This document shows, in pieces, positions 32,719 through 43,415 of a stretch of 64,000 nucleotides of DNA (position 1 is its first letter; each line of letters begins with the position of its first letter). The stretch lies in the NCBI RefSeq assembly GCF_029688735.1, contig NZ_JARULD010000002.1, positions 866,392 through 930,391 on the forward strand. Direction: 5' to 3'. The position numbers and the translations under genes are program-made. The notes under the pieces are model-generated. The model did not search any database. It worked only from the letters and a program-made list of their open reading frames with translations, and was not told the origin of the DNA. This stretch comes from Qipengyuania flavescens (lineage in GTDB: Bacteria > Pseudomonadota > Alphaproteobacteria > Sphingomonadales > Sphingomonadaceae).

Positions 32719-33483
32719 TCACGCCCGCAGGCGCCAACCTGTCCTGAAGATATAGGCGATCACCGCCGTGCAGGCGGCGAGAAACGCGAGGCTGATGCCG
32801 AAGCTGACCCAGATGTTGACGTCGCTGCTGCCATAGAAGGTCCAGCGCAGGCCGCTGACGAGGTAGACGATGGGATTGGCCAAAGCGATAGTGTCCCAAG
32901 GGCTTGGCAGCATATCGATCGAGTAGAATGTTCCGCCGAGGAAGGTGAGCGGGGTGAGGAACAGCATCGGGATGATGCCAAGCTTCTCGAAATTGTCCGC
33001 CCAGATGCCGAGGATAAAGCCGAACAGGCTGAAAGCCGCCGCGACCAGCATGATGTAGAGCACGGCGAGCAGCGGATAGGCGATGCTGTAATCGACGAAG
33101 AAGCGCGCCGTCGCCAAGATGATGGCAGCCAGGATCAGGCTCTTGGTCATCGCCGCCCCGACGAAGCCGATCAGCGTTTCGGCCACGCCGACGGGCGCGC
33201 TCAGAAGCTCGTAGATCGTGCCCGTGAAGCGCGGCATGTAGATGCCGAAGCTCGAGTTGCTGGTCGTCTCGCCGAGCAGGGTCAGCATCAGCAGGCCCGG
33301 TATGATGAATGCGCCGTAGTCCACTCCGCCAAGGTCGGGCATGCGCCCGCCGATGGCCGCGCCGAAGACGATGAAATAGAGCGTCGTCGTCAGCACGGGC
33401 GCGAGGACGGACTGAAAGGCGGTCCGCAGGAAACGCAGCAGTTCGCGCTTGTAGATCGACCAGGTGGAGCGCCAAGCGATCAT
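32719..33483 (-). CDS. ABC-2 type transporter permease
   Basis: 254-aa membrane subunit with six transmembrane segments and the ABC-2 signature region around LTFLGGTFYSIDMLPSPW. It pairs with the ATPase immediately upstream (ATGA overlap), forming a two-gene exporter of the YadGH/DrrAB type. Exported substrate unknown. Confidence 0.9.
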   Translation of the reverse strand: MIAWRSTWSIYKRELLRFLRTAFQSVLAPVLTTTLYFIVFGAAIGGRMPDLGGVDYGAFIIPGLLMLTLLGETTSNSSFGIYMPRFTGTIYELLSAPVGVAETLIGFVGAAMTKSLILAAIILATARFFVDYSIAYPLLAVLYIMLVAAAFSLFGFILGIWADNFEKLGIIPMLFLTPLTFLGGTFYSIDMLPSPWDTIALANPIVYLVSGLRWTFYGSSDVNIWVSFGISLAFLAACTAVIAYIFRTGWRLRA

Positions 33484-34415
33484 CGGGCGTTCTCCCCTAG
33501 CAGCGAGACGAAGATGTCTTCGAGACTGCTCTCCCGCGTTTCGATACCGACATAGTCGATGCCTTGGCGGGTGAGCGCTTTAGTGAGGTCCGCGACTTCG
33601 GCCTTGCCGCGGCCGGTGCCGTCCCCGCCGCGGTAGCAGAGCGACATACCGTCTTGCTCTATCTCGACCGGGAATTGCGCGATAGCCGGCGGCAATGTCT
33701 GCATCGGTTCGGCGAGAGCGATATGCGCTTCGGTGCGGCCCAGCTTCGCCATCAGCGCGTCCTTCTCGTCCACCGCGATGATCTGGCCGTTGCGAATCAC
33801 GCCGACGCGGTCCGCCATTTCCTCGGCCTCCTCGATGTAGTGGGTCGTCAGAATGATCGTGACGCCGCGCGCGCGCATCTGGTCGATGATCGCCCACATG
33901 CCCTTCCGCAGCTCGACATCGACGCCGGCCGTGGGCTCGTCGAGGAATAGCAGGTCGGGTTCGTGCGCCAGTGCCTTGGCGATAAGGACGCGGCGCTTCA
34001 TCCCGCCCGACAGGGCCATGATCCGTTCGTCGCGCTTCTCCCACAGGCTGAGGCTACGCAGGATTTCCTCGATCCGCGCCGGATCGGGCGGGAGACCGAA
34101 GAGACCGCGCGAATAGCTGACCGCCCGCTTCACCGGTTCAAACATGTCTGTGCTGAGTTCCTGCGGGACGAGTCCGATGCGGGCGCGCGCCTTGCGCCAG
34201 TCGGTGGCGAGATCGTGTCCGAAAGCGCGGATCGTCCCGCCGCTCGGACGCACCAGTCCACAAACCGCACCGATCAGCGTGGTCTTGCCCGCCCCGTTCG
34301 GCCCGAGCAGCGCGAATATTTCGCCCTTGCGGATGGTGAGATCGACATCGTCGAGCGCCTTGAGCCCGCCGGGATAGACCTTGGTCAGGCCGCTGAGTTC
34401 GAGAATCGGCTCCAC
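33480..34415 (-). CDS. ABC transporter ATP-binding protein
   Basis: 311-aa ATPase. Walker A GPNGAGKTTLIG, Q-loop LVPQELSTDMF, signature LSGGMKRRVLIAKAL, Walker B LLFLDEPTAGVD and switch His in LTTHYIEEAE. The GTG start directly abuts the carotenoid oxygenase stop (TGA-GTG), so three genes form one operon: oxygenase, ATPase, permease. Confidence 0.93.
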   Translation of the reverse strand: MEPILELSGLTKVYPGGLKALDDVDLTIRKGEIFALLGPNGAGKTTLIGAVCGLVRPSGGTIRAFGHDLATDWRKARARIGLVPQELSTDMFEPVKRAVSYSRGLFGLPPDPARIEEILRSLSLWEKRDERIMALSGGMKRRVLIAKALAHEPDLLFLDEPTAGVDVELRKGMWAIIDQMRARGVTIILTTHYIEEAEEMADRVGVIRNGQIIAVDEKDALMAKLGRTEAHIALAEPMQTLPPAIAQFPVEIEQDGMSLCYRGGDGTGRGKAEVADLTKALTRQGIDYVGIETRESSLEDIFVSLLGENAR

Positions 34416-35843
34416 TCAGCCGTGGCTAGCGGCAATCCAGTTCCCGTGAAAGCCCGGCGGGATAAGATGCGGAATATGTACGGACGCGACCGGCTCCAGC
34501 GTGACGGCCTCGAGGATTTCGAGCGTGCTGGTGGCCTCGTTGCGATCTATGACATAGCCCATGATCCAGCCATCTCCTTCCGGAGCATCTTGGCTGCGCG
34601 GCACGAAAACGAACTCGCCAGGGATGCGGCCCTCGCCGAAATCGTGTTCGATCTTTTCGCCGGTCTGCAGGTCGTGGCGATAGATCGGGAGGGCGGAGAC
34701 GAAATCGAGATCGCCTTCGAGCCCGTCCGACCACAAATAGCGATAGGGCTTGGTGAAATAGCGTTCGTCGGGTCGAGGGAACTCCTGCCCTTCGGCATCG
34801 AGCGTCACACGCTCGACCGATTGTGTCGCGGGATCGACAGTCCAGCGCTCAAGACCTAGCGGCTTGCCATATGGGCCCGGCATCTCACCGTCGAAAATGG
34901 TCTCGTATGCGCAGAGATCGGTCACGACCTTGCCCTCGGCCTCGAAACTGTTGCCGACGTGGAACACGTAGCAGGGATCGACATCGCACCACACGATGTC
35001 ATCTGCGCCGCCCTTGCGTGGCAGCAGCCCGACGCGCGCCCGATGCTCGCGGTTCCAGCGATAGGGAAAACGCTGGCCTGCGAGCAGTGCCTTCATCGAA
35101 AAGGTCACCGGCAGGTCGAGGATGACGACGTAGTTCTCTGTCAGAGCGCAATCATGGATTGAGGGGCCGTTGACGACCGGAATGGCGATCTCGCGCAGAA
35201 CTTCGCCTTGCTCGTTCAATGCGACGTGCCAGATCCGGTTGGGCTTGTCCGCCTGATAACAAATCGCGTGATGCTCTCCGGTCACCGGACACTGGTGCGG
35301 ATGGGCGGTAAAGGATCCCGCAAGACCTCCCCCGAAATTGCTGTAGGCCGCGCTTTCTAGATTCTCGTCCAGCTGGACGGGATAGGAATTCGCTTCGACC
35401 AGCGCCATGATCGTACCGCCGATTCCCATGACATTGGTATTGACCGTGTCACTGTACCCACGACGCGGACCGCCGACGCCTTTCGGGCCACCTTTCGCTT
35501 GAAGCTCGTGCGAACGGATGAAGCGGTTGCGGTACCATTCGGCCCTGCCGTCCCTAAGCCGGACACCGTGGACCATGCCATCGCCGATGAACCAGTGATG
35601 CCCCTTGCCCGCATCACCAAAGGGATTTGGGCCGATCCGGACATAGCGACCATCGAGTTCGGCGGGGATCGTACCGGTCACCGCCAGGTTCTCGATCGTC
35701 TTCTCGTCCTTCATCGGCGTGTGGACGCCATTGAGAAACGGATTTTCGGACGGTTCCGGCAAGCGCGTGCGATTGACGCTCGCGACAGCCTGGATCGCCG
35801 GGGTGACGGCCTTGCGGATGGTTTTCTCTATGACGCTTGCCAT
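34416..35843 (-). CDS. Carotenoid oxygenase family protein
   Basis: 475-aa non-haem iron dioxygenase that would cleave a carotenoid or stilbene-type double bond. Four iron-ligand histidines are recognisable in the contexts [30 protein letters not shown] and, near the end, GFHGNW. Members in sphingomonads include lignostilbene and apocarotenoid oxygenases; the substrate is not decidable here. It is divergent from a TetR gene 45 bp away and leads an operon with an ABC exporter. Confidence 0.88.
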   Translation of the reverse strand: MASVIEKTIRKAVTPAIQAVASVNRTRLPEPSENPFLNGVHTPMKDEKTIENLAVTGTIPAELDGRYVRIGPNPFGDAGKGHHWFIGDGMVHGVRLRDGRAEWYRNRFIRSHELQAKGGPKGVGGPRRGYSDTVNTNVMGIGGTIMALVEANSYPVQLDENLESAAYSNFGGGLAGSFTAHPHQCPVTGEHHAICYQADKPNRIWHVALNEQGEVLREIAIPVVNGPSIHDCALTENYVVILDLPVTFSMKALLAGQRFPYRWNREHRARVGLLPRKGGADDIVWCDVDPCYVFHVGNSFEAEGKVVTDLCAYETIFDGEMPGPYGKPLGLERWTVDPATQSVERVTLDAEGQEFPRPDERYFTKPYRYLWSDGLEGDLDFVSALPIYRHDLQTGEKIEHDFGEGRIPGEFVFVPRSQDAPEGDGWIMGYVIDRNEATSTLEILEAVTLEPVASVHIPHLIPPGFHGNWIAASHG

Positions 35844-35869
35844 GTCCGAATCGCCTTGTCTAAAGTGAA

Positions 35870-35907
35870 CACCGTCAACATAGAGGCAATGATAACAGTG
35901 TCAACAT
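35870..35907. promoter_or_regulatory. Direct repeats in the oxygenase/TetR divergent region
   Basis: CACCGTCAACAT (35870-35881) and CAGTGTCAACAT (35896-35907) match in 10 of 12 positions and are offset by 26 bp. They lie between or over the starts of the divergent genes, a plausible operator for the TetR protein. Binding is inference. Confidence 0.4.
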
Positions 35908-36488
35908 CGGTCGAGACTTACCATCACGGCAGCCTGCGCGATGCCCTTTTGAAAGAGGGCATTGCAGCGCTGGAGGGCGACGGGGGCAAGGAGCCTTCGC
36001 TGCGCGAACTGGCACGGCGCGTGGGAGTTTCCGCCACCGCGGTCTATCGGCACTTCCCTGACAAGCAGGCCCTGAACCGGGCCCTCGCCCGCGAAGGCTC
36101 CAAATTGCTTGGGATTGCTCAGAAAGAGGCCGCGGACACGTCTCACGATCTATCGAACAAATTTGCTCTGACGGGACGAGCTTACGTCCGCTTCGCGCTC
36201 GCCCATCCTGTTCTGTTTCGCCTGATGTTTACGCAGGGGGAGCCGGTCGAGCTTGGCGATGAGGACCCGGATCCCGCACGCGAATTGCTGACCGAACTAA
36301 CTTGTGAGTTGTCCGCCACGCGCGAGGAGGCGGAGCGCCTCGCCCTGCAAGCCTGGTCGATAGCGCATGGCATCGCCATGCTCATGCTTGACGGCCGTAT
36401 TCCGGCGGACGACGCGCTGATCGACCGCCTGCTCGACACCGGCAGCCTGTTCCCGGTTCAGGGCAAAAGCAGCGATGAGTCCCCGTAG
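35889..36488 (+). CDS. TetR/AcrR family transcriptional regulator
   Basis: 199-aa repressor: N-terminal HTH ([30 protein letters not shown]) at about residues 30-60, and a helical ligand-binding part with a [12 protein letters not shown] segment, typical of the WHG-type C-terminal domain. Start choices are ATG 35889 or GTG 35898. It is divergent from the oxygenase-exporter operon and probably controls it and itself. The 3' end overlaps queA by 31 bp on the opposite strand. Confidence 0.88.
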   Translation: MITVSTSVETYHHGSLRDALLKEGIAALEGDGGKEPSLRELARRVGVSATAVYRHFPDKQALNRALAREGSKLLGIAQKEAADTSHDLSNKFALTGRAYVRFALAHPVLFRLMFTQGEPVELGDEDPDPARELLTELTCELSATREEAERLALQAWSIAHGIAMLMLDGRIPADDALIDRLLDTGSLFPVQGKSSDESP

Positions 36489-37486
36489 CTGAAGAAACGG
36501 TAGTCGTTGGCGATCGCATGCTCGTAGGCCGCCATCATCCGATCGCGCCCCATCAGGGCGCTGACCAGCATCATCAGCGTCGATTTCGGAAGGTGGAAAT
36601 TGGTCATCAGGCCATCCACCGCGCGGAAGCGATATCCGGGTGTAATGAAGATGTCGGTATCACCCGCGAAGGCTTGGATTACGCCATCTTCGCCCGTCGC
36701 GCTCTCGAGCAGGCGCAGGCTGGTTGTGCCGACGGCGATGATCCGCCCGCCCGCTGCCCGTGCCGCATTCAGCCGCTCGGCCGTCCCGGGTTCGATCCGG
36801 CCCCATTCGGAATGCATCGCATGGTCGTCGGTATCGTCGGCCTTGACCGGCAGGAAAGTCCCCGCCCCGACATGCAGCGTCAGCGTTTCGCGCGCGACGC
36901 CCGCAGCATCCAATGCGTCCATCAAGCGCGGCGTGAAATGCAACGCAGCAGTCGGCGCGGCGACGGCTCCGTCCTCCCGCGCGAACATGGTCTGGTAGTC
37001 CTCGCGGTCCTGCGCATCCGTCGCGCGTTTGCCCGCGATATAGGGCGGCAGCGGCATGCGCCCTGCCCGCTCGAGCAGGACTTCGACCGGTTCTTCTCCG
37101 TGAAAGGCGAGGACGAAGCTCCCATCGGCAAGGCGCTCTTCCGCTGTCGCCGAAACGCCTCCGCCGAACGCGACTGTCTCGCCCGGACGCAATCGCTTGG
37201 CGTTGCGGATGAACGCCTGCCAGCGTCTCAGATCGATCCTCTTGTGCAGCGTCGCACCGATCTTCGCTTCGCCGCGCCGACCTTCGAGCTGCGCCGGGAT
37301 CACGCGGGTGTCGTTGAACACCAGCACGTCGCCGCGCCTCAACAGGCGCGGCAAATCGCTCACGCCCGCATCTTCGAAAGGCTCTTCTCCGCGGACGACG
37401 AGCATACGTGCTGCATCCCGCGGCCGCGCCGGACGCAGCGCGATCAGTTCTTGCGGGAGGTCGAAATCGAACAGGTCAACGCGCAT
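36458..37486 (-). CDS. queA: S-adenosylmethionine:tRNA ribosyltransferase-isomerase
   Basis: Transfers the ribosyl moiety of AdoMet to preQ1-tRNA in queuosine synthesis. 342 aa, beginning [17 protein letters not shown], with [40 protein letters not shown] and [15 protein letters not shown]. It is downstream of the cyclophilin gene on the same strand. Confidence 0.96.
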   Translation of the reverse strand: MRVDLFDFDLPQELIALRPARPRDAARMLVVRGEEPFEDAGVSDLPRLLRRGDVLVFNDTRVIPAQLEGRRGEAKIGATLHKRIDLRRWQAFIRNAKRLRPGETVAFGGGVSATAEERLADGSFVLAFHGEEPVEVLLERAGRMPLPPYIAGKRATDAQDREDYQTMFAREDGAVAAPTAALHFTPRLMDALDAAGVARETLTLHVGAGTFLPVKADDTDDHAMHSEWGRIEPGTAERLNAARAAGGRIIAVGTTSLRLLESATGEDGVIQAFAGDTDIFITPGYRFRAVDGLMTNFHLPKSTLMMLVSALMGRDRMMAAYEHAIANDYRFFSYGDSSLLLP

Positions 37487-37527
37487 AACGGCCGCCGATT
37501 AAGCGCGCGTCGTCGAAGGCGCAAACG

Positions 37528-38208
37528 CTATTCCTGGATCGGCGCGTTGAGGTCGTCGACGCTGATTTCGTCGGCAGCGCGCGGCGCGGTGTTGACCGGC
37601 ACGGGCTTGCCATCGGCGGCGATCGAAGCCTGCAGGATCCGTGTCGGGTTCTGCGGCGGCTCGCCGCGCTGGATCGCGTCGACCGCAGCCATGTTCGAGA
37701 TCACGCGGCCGAAATTCGTGTATTTCTGGTCGAGGCTGAAGCGCGGGTAGAAGACGATGAAGAACTGGCTGTTCGCGCTGTTCTCGTCTGCCGCGCGGGC
37801 CATGGCCACCGTGCCGCGGACATGCGGCATCGGATTGAATTCCTCATTGATGTCCGGAAGCTGCGATGCACCTGTCCCCGTGCCGGTCGGATCGCCGGTC
37901 TGCGCCATGAAGCCGTCGATCACGCGGTGGAAGATCACACCGTCGTAGAAACCCTGGCGGGTGAGCGTCTTGATCCGCTCCACATGGTTCGGCGCCCAGC
38001 CCGGCATCAGGCGGATCGCGACACGCTCTCCGTTCGACAGGTCGAGCAGGAGGATATTCTCCGGCTCCACCGCCATGTCGAAGCTGACCGGGTCATACGT
38101 GCGCGTGTCCTGCGCCGCAGCCGGCGTTTCGGCGTCCTGCGCAATGGCTCCGATGGGCATGGTCGCGGCAAGTGCAGCGGCGGCAAGGGCAAGCGAAGTC
38201 TTGAACAT
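37528..38208 (-). CDS. Cyclophilin-type peptidyl-prolyl isomerase, exported
   Basis: 226-aa protein with a signal peptide (MFKTSLALAAAALAATMPIG ending AIAQ) followed by a cyclophilin domain: GFYDGVIFHRVIDGFMAQTG, MARAADENSANSQFFI and FGRVI. It would assist proline isomerisation in the periplasm. The ATG at 38208 gives the signal peptide; the frame open further upstream adds no signal-like sequence. Confidence 0.92.
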   Translation of the reverse strand: MFKTSLALAAAALAATMPIGAIAQDAETPAAAQDTRTYDPVSFDMAVEPENILLLDLSNGERVAIRLMPGWAPNHVERIKTLTRQGFYDGVIFHRVIDGFMAQTGDPTGTGTGASQLPDINEEFNPMPHVRGTVAMARAADENSANSQFFIVFYPRFSLDQKYTNFGRVISNMAAVDAIQRGEPPQNPTRILQASIAADGKPVPVNTAPRAADEISVDDLNAPIQE

Positions 38209-38288
38209 GGGTATCCCGTCGATGTGTCTGGATTGCCGCCCGTCTAACGAGCGCGGTCTGTCCATTCAATGAATAGCATTGGTGAGTC

Positions 38289-38801
38289 TCAATAATCGCC
38301 GCGGAGACCGGTTTGCTTAACCCGCGCGACCACTTCGTCGCATACGGCTTTGCTGACGAAGGGGCTGATGTCGCCGCCGAACATCGCGATTTCCTTGACG
38401 AGCCGCGAGGCGATCGGCTGGAGCGAGACATCGGCCATGAGGAACACGGTCTCGACGTCGTCGTCGAGTTGCTGGTTCATGCCGGCCATCTGGTACTCGT
38501 ATTCGAAATCCGCCACAGCGCGCAGCCCGCGGATGATCACGTTGGCGCCCATCTTCTGCGCGAATTTCACCAGCAGGGCATTGAAGCCGACCACCTCGAC
38601 ATTGGTAAGCCCCATGTCGGCAATTTCGCGCTCGACCATGGCGAAGCGTTCTTCGGTCGAGAACATCGGGTTCTTGGACGGGTTGGTCGTCACACCGATG
38701 ATGAGCTTGTCGACCAGCTTCGAACCGCGCCGTAGGATGTCGGCATGGCCCAGCGTGATGGGATCGAATGTGCCCGGGTAGATGCCGATGCGCTCTGCCA
38801 T
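38289..38801 (-). CDS. coaD: Phosphopantetheine adenylyltransferase
   Basis: Makes dephospho-CoA from phosphopantetheine and ATP. 170 aa with the nucleotidyltransferase motif IGIYPGTFDPITLGHADI and the IIRGLRAVADFEYEYQMAGMN segment. The ATG at 38801 overlaps the stop of ispA (TGATG). Confidence 0.96.
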   Translation of the reverse strand: MAERIGIYPGTFDPITLGHADILRRGSKLVDKLIIGVTTNPSKNPMFSTEERFAMVEREIADMGLTNVEVVGFNALLVKFAQKMGANVIIRGLRAVADFEYEYQMAGMNQQLDDDVETVFLMADVSLQPIASRLVKEIAMFGGDISPFVSKAVCDEVVARVKQTGLRGDY

Positions 38802-39700
38802 CAATGGTCCCTCTTCACGATAAAGCGCGCCAGTTCGACCAGCAGCCGCGCGTCTTCGCCGTGGCTGGCAAGGTGTTTGCCCGCTTGCTCGACCAGCATT
38901 TCGGCCTGCGCGCGGGCCTGGTCCACGCCCATCAGCGTGACGAAGGTCTGCTTGCCCTGCCCTTCGTCCTTGCGCAGCGCCTTGCCTGCCTTGTCCTCGT
39001 CGCCTTCGACGTCGAGCAAATCGTCGGCGATCTGGAAGGCGAGGCCGATGTCGCGGGCATAGGCGCGAAGATGCGTGCGGCCCTCCAGCGGAACCCGACC
39101 GAGCACGGCACCCATTTCGACACTGGCAGCCAGCAACGCGCCGGTCTTTAGCTGTTGCAGCCGGGTGATCTGGCGCAGATCGTATTGCTGCTGTTCGGAG
39201 GCGATATCCATCATCTGCCCGCCGGCCATGCCGTCATGCCCGCTAGCGCGCGAAAGCGTCGCGACCAGCTCGGCGCGCACGAACGGATCGGTGCTAGTGT
39301 CGGGCTGCGTCAGGATATCGAAAGCGAGCGCGTGAAGGCAATCGCCCGCCAGCACCGCCGTCGCCTCGTCGAAGGCCTTGTGCAGCGTCGGCTTGCCGTG
39401 GCGCAGATCGTCGTCGTCCATGCAGGGCAGATCGTCATGAATGAGCGAATAGGCGTGGATCGCCTCGACCGCACAGCCCGCGTTCACCGCCGCACTGTGA
39501 TTGACGCCGTAGAGATCCGCCGTCGCCGCCAGCAGCAGCGGGCGCACGCGTTTGCCACCACCGATCGCGGCATAGCGCATCGCCTCGATCAGCGGAGCGC
39601 GGCTGTCGTCCGGGACGGGCAGGAAGGCGTCGAAGGCGCTATCGATCTCGGCCTGAATGCGCTCGAATGCTGTCGCGAGGATATCGGGCATGGCCGTCAT
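38801..39700 (-). CDS. ispA: Farnesyl-type polyprenyl diphosphate synthase
   Basis: Short-chain prenyl synthase; condenses IPP with DMAPP/GPP to farnesyl diphosphate for quinone and carotenoid precursors. 299 aa with first Asp-rich motif HDDLPCMDDDDLRHG, GGQMMDI and second motif AFQIADDLLDVEGDEDKAGK. The ATG at 39700 is chosen; a GTG at 39709 overlaps the xseB stop (GTGA) and is also possible. It lies in the classic xseB-ispA pair. Confidence 0.93.
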   Translation of the reverse strand: MTAMPDILATAFERIQAEIDSAFDAFLPVPDDSRAPLIEAMRYAAIGGGKRVRPLLLAATADLYGVNHSAAVNAGCAVEAIHAYSLIHDDLPCMDDDDLRHGKPTLHKAFDEATAVLAGDCLHALAFDILTQPDTSTDPFVRAELVATLSRASGHDGMAGGQMMDIASEQQQYDLRQITRLQQLKTGALLAASVEMGAVLGRVPLEGRTHLRAYARDIGLAFQIADDLLDVEGDEDKAGKALRKDEGQGKQTFVTLMGVDQARAQAEMLVEQAGKHLASHGEDARLLVELARFIVKRDH

Positions 39701-39705
39701 CGCGT

Positions 39706-39963
39706 TCACGCGGGGCTGCCTGCATCGAAGGGCTCGGTCCCTGCCGGCTTGCCGTCGGCCCCCTGCACGATCTTCTCGATCCGCGCCTGCGCTGCATCGA
39801 GCCGCGCCTGGCACGCCTTGCGCAGTGCCTCGCCGCGTTCATAGAGGTCGATGCTTTCGTCGAGGGGGACATCGCCGCTCTCTAGCCTGCGGACCACGCC
39901 CTCGAGCGCGCGCAGGGCCTCTTCGAAACTCATATCTGCAATCGGAGTGTCTTGCTCTGTCAT
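39706..39963 (-). CDS. xseB: Exodeoxyribonuclease VII small subunit
   Basis: 85-aa helical subunit of ExoVII, with the family pattern MSFEEALRALEGVVRRLESGDVPLDESIDLYERGEAL. The ATG at 39963 yields the conserved N-terminus. It heads the xseB-ispA-coaD-cyclophilin-queA run on the minus strand. Confidence 0.94.
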   Translation of the reverse strand: MTEQDTPIADMSFEEALRALEGVVRRLESGDVPLDESIDLYERGEALRKACQARLDAAQARIEKIVQGADGKPAGTEPFDAGSPA

Positions 39964-40027
39964 CGCGGCGGAGCATTGACCGCGCGGGCGTGGGCGGTCA
40001 AGTAAACCGAAACACCGGGGAGCCGAT

Positions 40028-40423
40028 ATGACGTGGATTGTCGCCTTTGTCGCCGCCGCCATCGCTTTCGGCGTGCTCGACGCCCTCTGGCTTGGCTGGG
40101 CCGGCGACAATTTCTACCGCCCTCGCTTGGGCGACATGCTGGCGGACAGTTTCCGCATGGCTCCGGCGCTGGTGTTCTATGTCGCCTACATCGCCGGGAT
40201 CGTCTGGTTCGCGGTGCGTCCCGGTCTGGCTGGCGGCGTCGGGATGGCGGCGCTGAACGGCGCGCTGCTGGGGGCGCTGTGTTACGCGACCTACGATCTC
40301 ACCAACCAGGCAACGCTGCGGCAGTGGTCCACGACGGTGACGCTCGCGGACATCTGTTGGGGCGCCTTCGCCACGGCGGTCGCGGCGAGTGTCGCGACAT
40401 TCGCGGCGACGAAGCTGGTCTGA
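40028..40423 (+). CDS. DUF2177 family membrane protein
   Basis: 131-aa protein with four hydrophobic segments and the DUF2177 features FGVLDALWLGW, FYRPRLGDMLAD and YATYDLTNQATLR. Function unknown. It is divergent from xseB and is followed by another membrane protein gene after 7 nt. Confidence 0.85.
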   Translation: MTWIVAFVAAAIAFGVLDALWLGWAGDNFYRPRLGDMLADSFRMAPALVFYVAYIAGIVWFAVRPGLAGGVGMAALNGALLGALCYATYDLTNQATLRQWSTTVTLADICWGAFATAVAASVATFAATKLV

Positions 40424-40430
40424 GCGAAAC

Positions 40431-41111
40431 GTGTTCATCGGCCACTTCGCACCTGCCCTAGCCGCGAAAGCGATCACGAAGGACGCTCCGCGCCTGGGCA
40501 CGCTGTTTATAGCCGCGCAGCTGGTCGACTGGGCGTTCTTCCTGTTTGCGATGGTCGGTATAGAGAAGATGCGCGTGGTGCCGGGCATCACCGAGATGAA
40601 CCCGATGGATTTCTATCACATGCCGATCACGCACAGTCTGGTGGGCACCGGAGGGTTCGCTATCGCCTTTGCCGCGTTGGTCTTCCTCCTGTCGCGCAAC
40701 GCGATTGCAGCCACTTGGGCGGGCATCGTCGTCCTGTCACATTGGTTGCTCGACCTGCTGGCGCACCGCCCGGACCTCACCATCGCCGGTGGAGAAAGGA
40801 AATACGGCTTCGGACTGTGGGATATGCCCCTCATCGAAATGCCTCTGGAACTCGGGCTGATCGCCCTCGCCTTCTGGTGGTATATGCGGCGCACGAAGGG
40901 CCCGATCGTGCCGCCGCTGGTATTGCTCTTCGCTTTGCTCGCATTGCAAGCGATCAACTGGTTCGGGCCGGAACCACAGGCCGCCGATTTCGCCTTCCTC
41001 GCAACCGGGCTGTTCGCCTTCGGTCTGCTCACCGCGCTGGCCTATTGGGTCAGCCTCACACGGTGGCATAAGAGCGAGGTGGGACTAGCGGTCGCGACCC
41101 CGCCCCGCTAA
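40431..41111 (+). CDS. Polytopic membrane protein (possible YdjM/DUF457-like)
   Basis: 226-aa protein with six or seven hydrophobic segments. Conserved-looking polar spots inside them ([37 protein letters not shown]) recall membrane-bound metal-dependent hydrolase-like DUF457 proteins, but the match is by eye. Start GTG at 40431. purL begins 11 nt downstream. Confidence 0.7.
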   Translation: MFIGHFAPALAAKAITKDAPRLGTLFIAAQLVDWAFFLFAMVGIEKMRVVPGITEMNPMDFYHMPITHSLVGTGGFAIAFAALVFLLSRNAIAATWAGIVVLSHWLLDLLAHRPDLTIAGGERKYGFGLWDMPLIEMPLELGLIALAFWWYMRRTKGPIVPPLVLLFALLALQAINWFGPEPQAADFAFLATGLFAFGLLTALAYWVSLTRWHKSEVGLAVATPPR

Positions 41112-41122
41112 GGGCGCGGGCC

Positions 41123-43369
41123 ATGAGCATACCCGAGTCCGCCATCACCCCCGACGTCGTCGCCCAGCACGGGCTGAGCGAGGAAGAATACGATCGCGTA
41201 TTGCATGCGCTGGGCCGCGAGCCGAACCTCGTGGAACTCGGCATCTTCTCGGTGATGTGGAGCGAGCACTGCTCCTACAAGAGCAGCCGCCTGCATCTGA
41301 AGAAGCTGCCGACCGAGGCGCCATGGGTAATTTGCGGCCCGGGCGAGAATGCGGGCGTAATCGATATCGGCGACGGCCAGGCCGCCATCTTCAAGATGGA
41401 GAGCCACAATCACCCGAGCTACATCGAGCCATACCAGGGCGCGGCGACCGGCGTCGGCGGCATCCTGCGCGACGTCTTCACAATGGGCGCGCGCCCGGTG
41501 GCGAATGCCAATGCGCTGCGTTTCGGGCGGCCCGACCACCCGAAGATGAAGCACCTCGTCCAGGGCGTGGTCGCGGGGATCGGCGGATACGGCAATTGCG
41601 TGGGCGTGCCGACCGTCTGCGGTGAGACGAATTTCCACCCGGCATACGACGGAAACATCCTCGTCAACGCGATGACCGTCGGCGTCGCCGATGCGGACAA
41701 GATCTTCTATTCGGCCGCGACCGGCGTGGGCAATCCGATCGTCTATGTCGGCTCCAAGACCGGCCGCGACGGTATCCACGGCGCGACCATGGCCAGCGCC
41801 GACTTCGAGGAAGACGCCGAAGCCAAGCGTCCCACGGTTCAGGTGGGCGACCCGTTCACCGAGAAGCTGCTCATTGAAGCCTGCCTCGAACTGATGGCGA
41901 CCGATGCTATAGTCGCCATCCAGGACATGGGCGCAGCGGGCCTTACCTCCTCGAGCGTCGAGATGGCGACCAACGGCAAAGCCGGCATCCGCCTCGACAT
42001 GGACAAGGTGCCGTGCCGCGAAGAAGGCATGACGCCTTACGAAATGATGCTGAGCGAGAGCCAGGAGCGCATGCTCATGGTGCTGAAGCCCGGCAAGGAA
42101 GCGATGGCGGCGGCCATCTTCGAGAAGTGGGAGCTCGATTTCGCGGTCATCGGCGAAGTCACCGACACGCAGCACATGGTACTCGAGTTCGGCGGCGAGA
42201 TCGTCTGCGACATTCCGCTCGGCCCTCTCGCGGCCGATGCGCCCGAATACGACCGCCCTTACCTTTCGAAGGAAGAATACATCACCTGGGCCGGCATCGA
42301 GCCCATGACCGAGCGTCCGGACACCGACGATGTCGGCGGCGATCTGATGACGCTGCTCGCCTCGCCCAATTTGTCGTCGCGCAAGTGGATCAGCGAGCAA
42401 TACGACAGCCAGGTCGGCGCGGACACGCTCCAGACCGGCGGCGATGCGGGCGTGGTCCGCGTCCATGGCACCAGGAAGGCGCTGGCGATCAGCACCGATT
42501 GCACGCCGCGCTATGTCCATGCCGATCCCTATGAAGGCGGCAAGCAGGCGATTGCCGAGGCCTACCGGAACCTGTGCGCAGTGGGCGCGCGTCCGCTGGC
42601 GGTGACCAATTGTCTCAACTTCGCTAATCCGCAGCGCCCGGAAATTATGGCGCAATTCGTCCATGCACTGGAAGGCATGGGCCGCGCCTGCCGCGTGCTC
42701 GATTTCCCGATCGTGAGCGGCAACGTCAGCCTCTACAACGAGAGCAAGGCGACCGGTGGTGGCAGCGCAATCCTGCCCACCCCTGCCATCGGCGGTGTCG
42801 GCCTGATCGACGACTACGACCGCATGATGACCATGCCGTTCAAGGCCGAGGGCGAGGCGATCTACCTCATCCACGCCGAGGAATGGGCGACCGCCGATCC
42901 CGAACGCTCGCATCTCGGGAAGTCGCTGTGGCTGAGCGAAATTCACGGCCGCGACGAAGGCCGCACTCCGCCAACGGACCTCACGGTCGAAAAGAACGCG
43001 GGCAAGATCGTGCTCCAGCTGATTGCCGACGGCCTCGTCAGCGCGGTCCACGACGTCTCCGACGGTGGCCTCGCCATCGCGCTCGCCGAGATGGCCATGG
43101 CAGGCGGCATCGGTGCCGAGGTCGAGTGGAACGAGGAATATAGCAAGGCCGCGTGGTGGTTCGGCGAAGACCAGGGCCGCTACGTCGTGACCGTTCCCGA
43201 TACGCAAGCGCTCAACGAGGCGCTCGCCAAGGGCACGGAGAACGACGAAACCGCCGCAATCGGCTTCCGTCGCATCGGCAAGACCAGCGGCAGCAAGCTG
43301 TTCGGCAAGTCTGTCGACGAGATGCGCGCCGCCCATCGCAGCTTCTTCAGCGAGTGGATGGACGGCTAA
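41123..43369 (+). CDS. purL: Phosphoribosylformylglycinamidine synthase subunit PurL
   Basis: Fourth step of purine synthesis, converting FGAR to FGAM with ATP and ammonia. 748 aa is the small PurL type, which needs separate PurS and PurQ, neither of which is in this window. Landmarks are [47 protein letters not shown] and [12 protein letters not shown]. Confidence 0.97.
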   Translation: MSIPESAITPDVVAQHGLSEEEYDRVLHALGREPNLVELGIFSVMWSEHCSYKSSRLHLKKLPTEAPWVICGPGENAGVIDIGDGQAAIFKMESHNHPSYIEPYQGAATGVGGILRDVFTMGARPVANANALRFGRPDHPKMKHLVQGVVAGIGGYGNCVGVPTVCGETNFHPAYDGNILVNAMTVGVADADKIFYSAATGVGNPIVYVGSKTGRDGIHGATMASADFEEDAEAKRPTVQVGDPFTEKLLIEACLELMATDAIVAIQDMGAAGLTSSSVEMATNGKAGIRLDMDKVPCREEGMTPYEMMLSESQERMLMVLKPGKEAMAAAIFEKWELDFAVIGEVTDTQHMVLEFGGEIVCDIPLGPLAADAPEYDRPYLSKEEYITWAGIEPMTERPDTDDVGGDLMTLLASPNLSSRKWISEQYDSQVGADTLQTGGDAGVVRVHGTRKALAISTDCTPRYVHADPYEGGKQAIAEAYRNLCAVGARPLAVTNCLNFANPQRPEIMAQFVHALEGMGRACRVLDFPIVSGNVSLYNESKATGGGSAILPTPAIGGVGLIDDYDRMMTMPFKAEGEAIYLIHAEEWATADPERSHLGKSLWLSEIHGRDEGRTPPTDLTVEKNAGKIVLQLIADGLVSAVHDVSDGGLAIALAEMAMAGGIGAEVEWNEEYSKAAWWFGEDQGRYVVTVPDTQALNEALAKGTENDETAAIGFRRIGKTSGSKLFGKSVDEMRAAHRSFFSEWMDG

Positions 43370-43415
43370 GCGCAGCGTCTACAGGTGTGCGGACTGGCGA
43401 TGGAACGAAGTTGAC

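Noticed and set aside
41108..43336. 742-codon open frame on the minus strand opposite purL
   Set aside because: Same reason: antisense shadow of a full-length, well-recognised gene.
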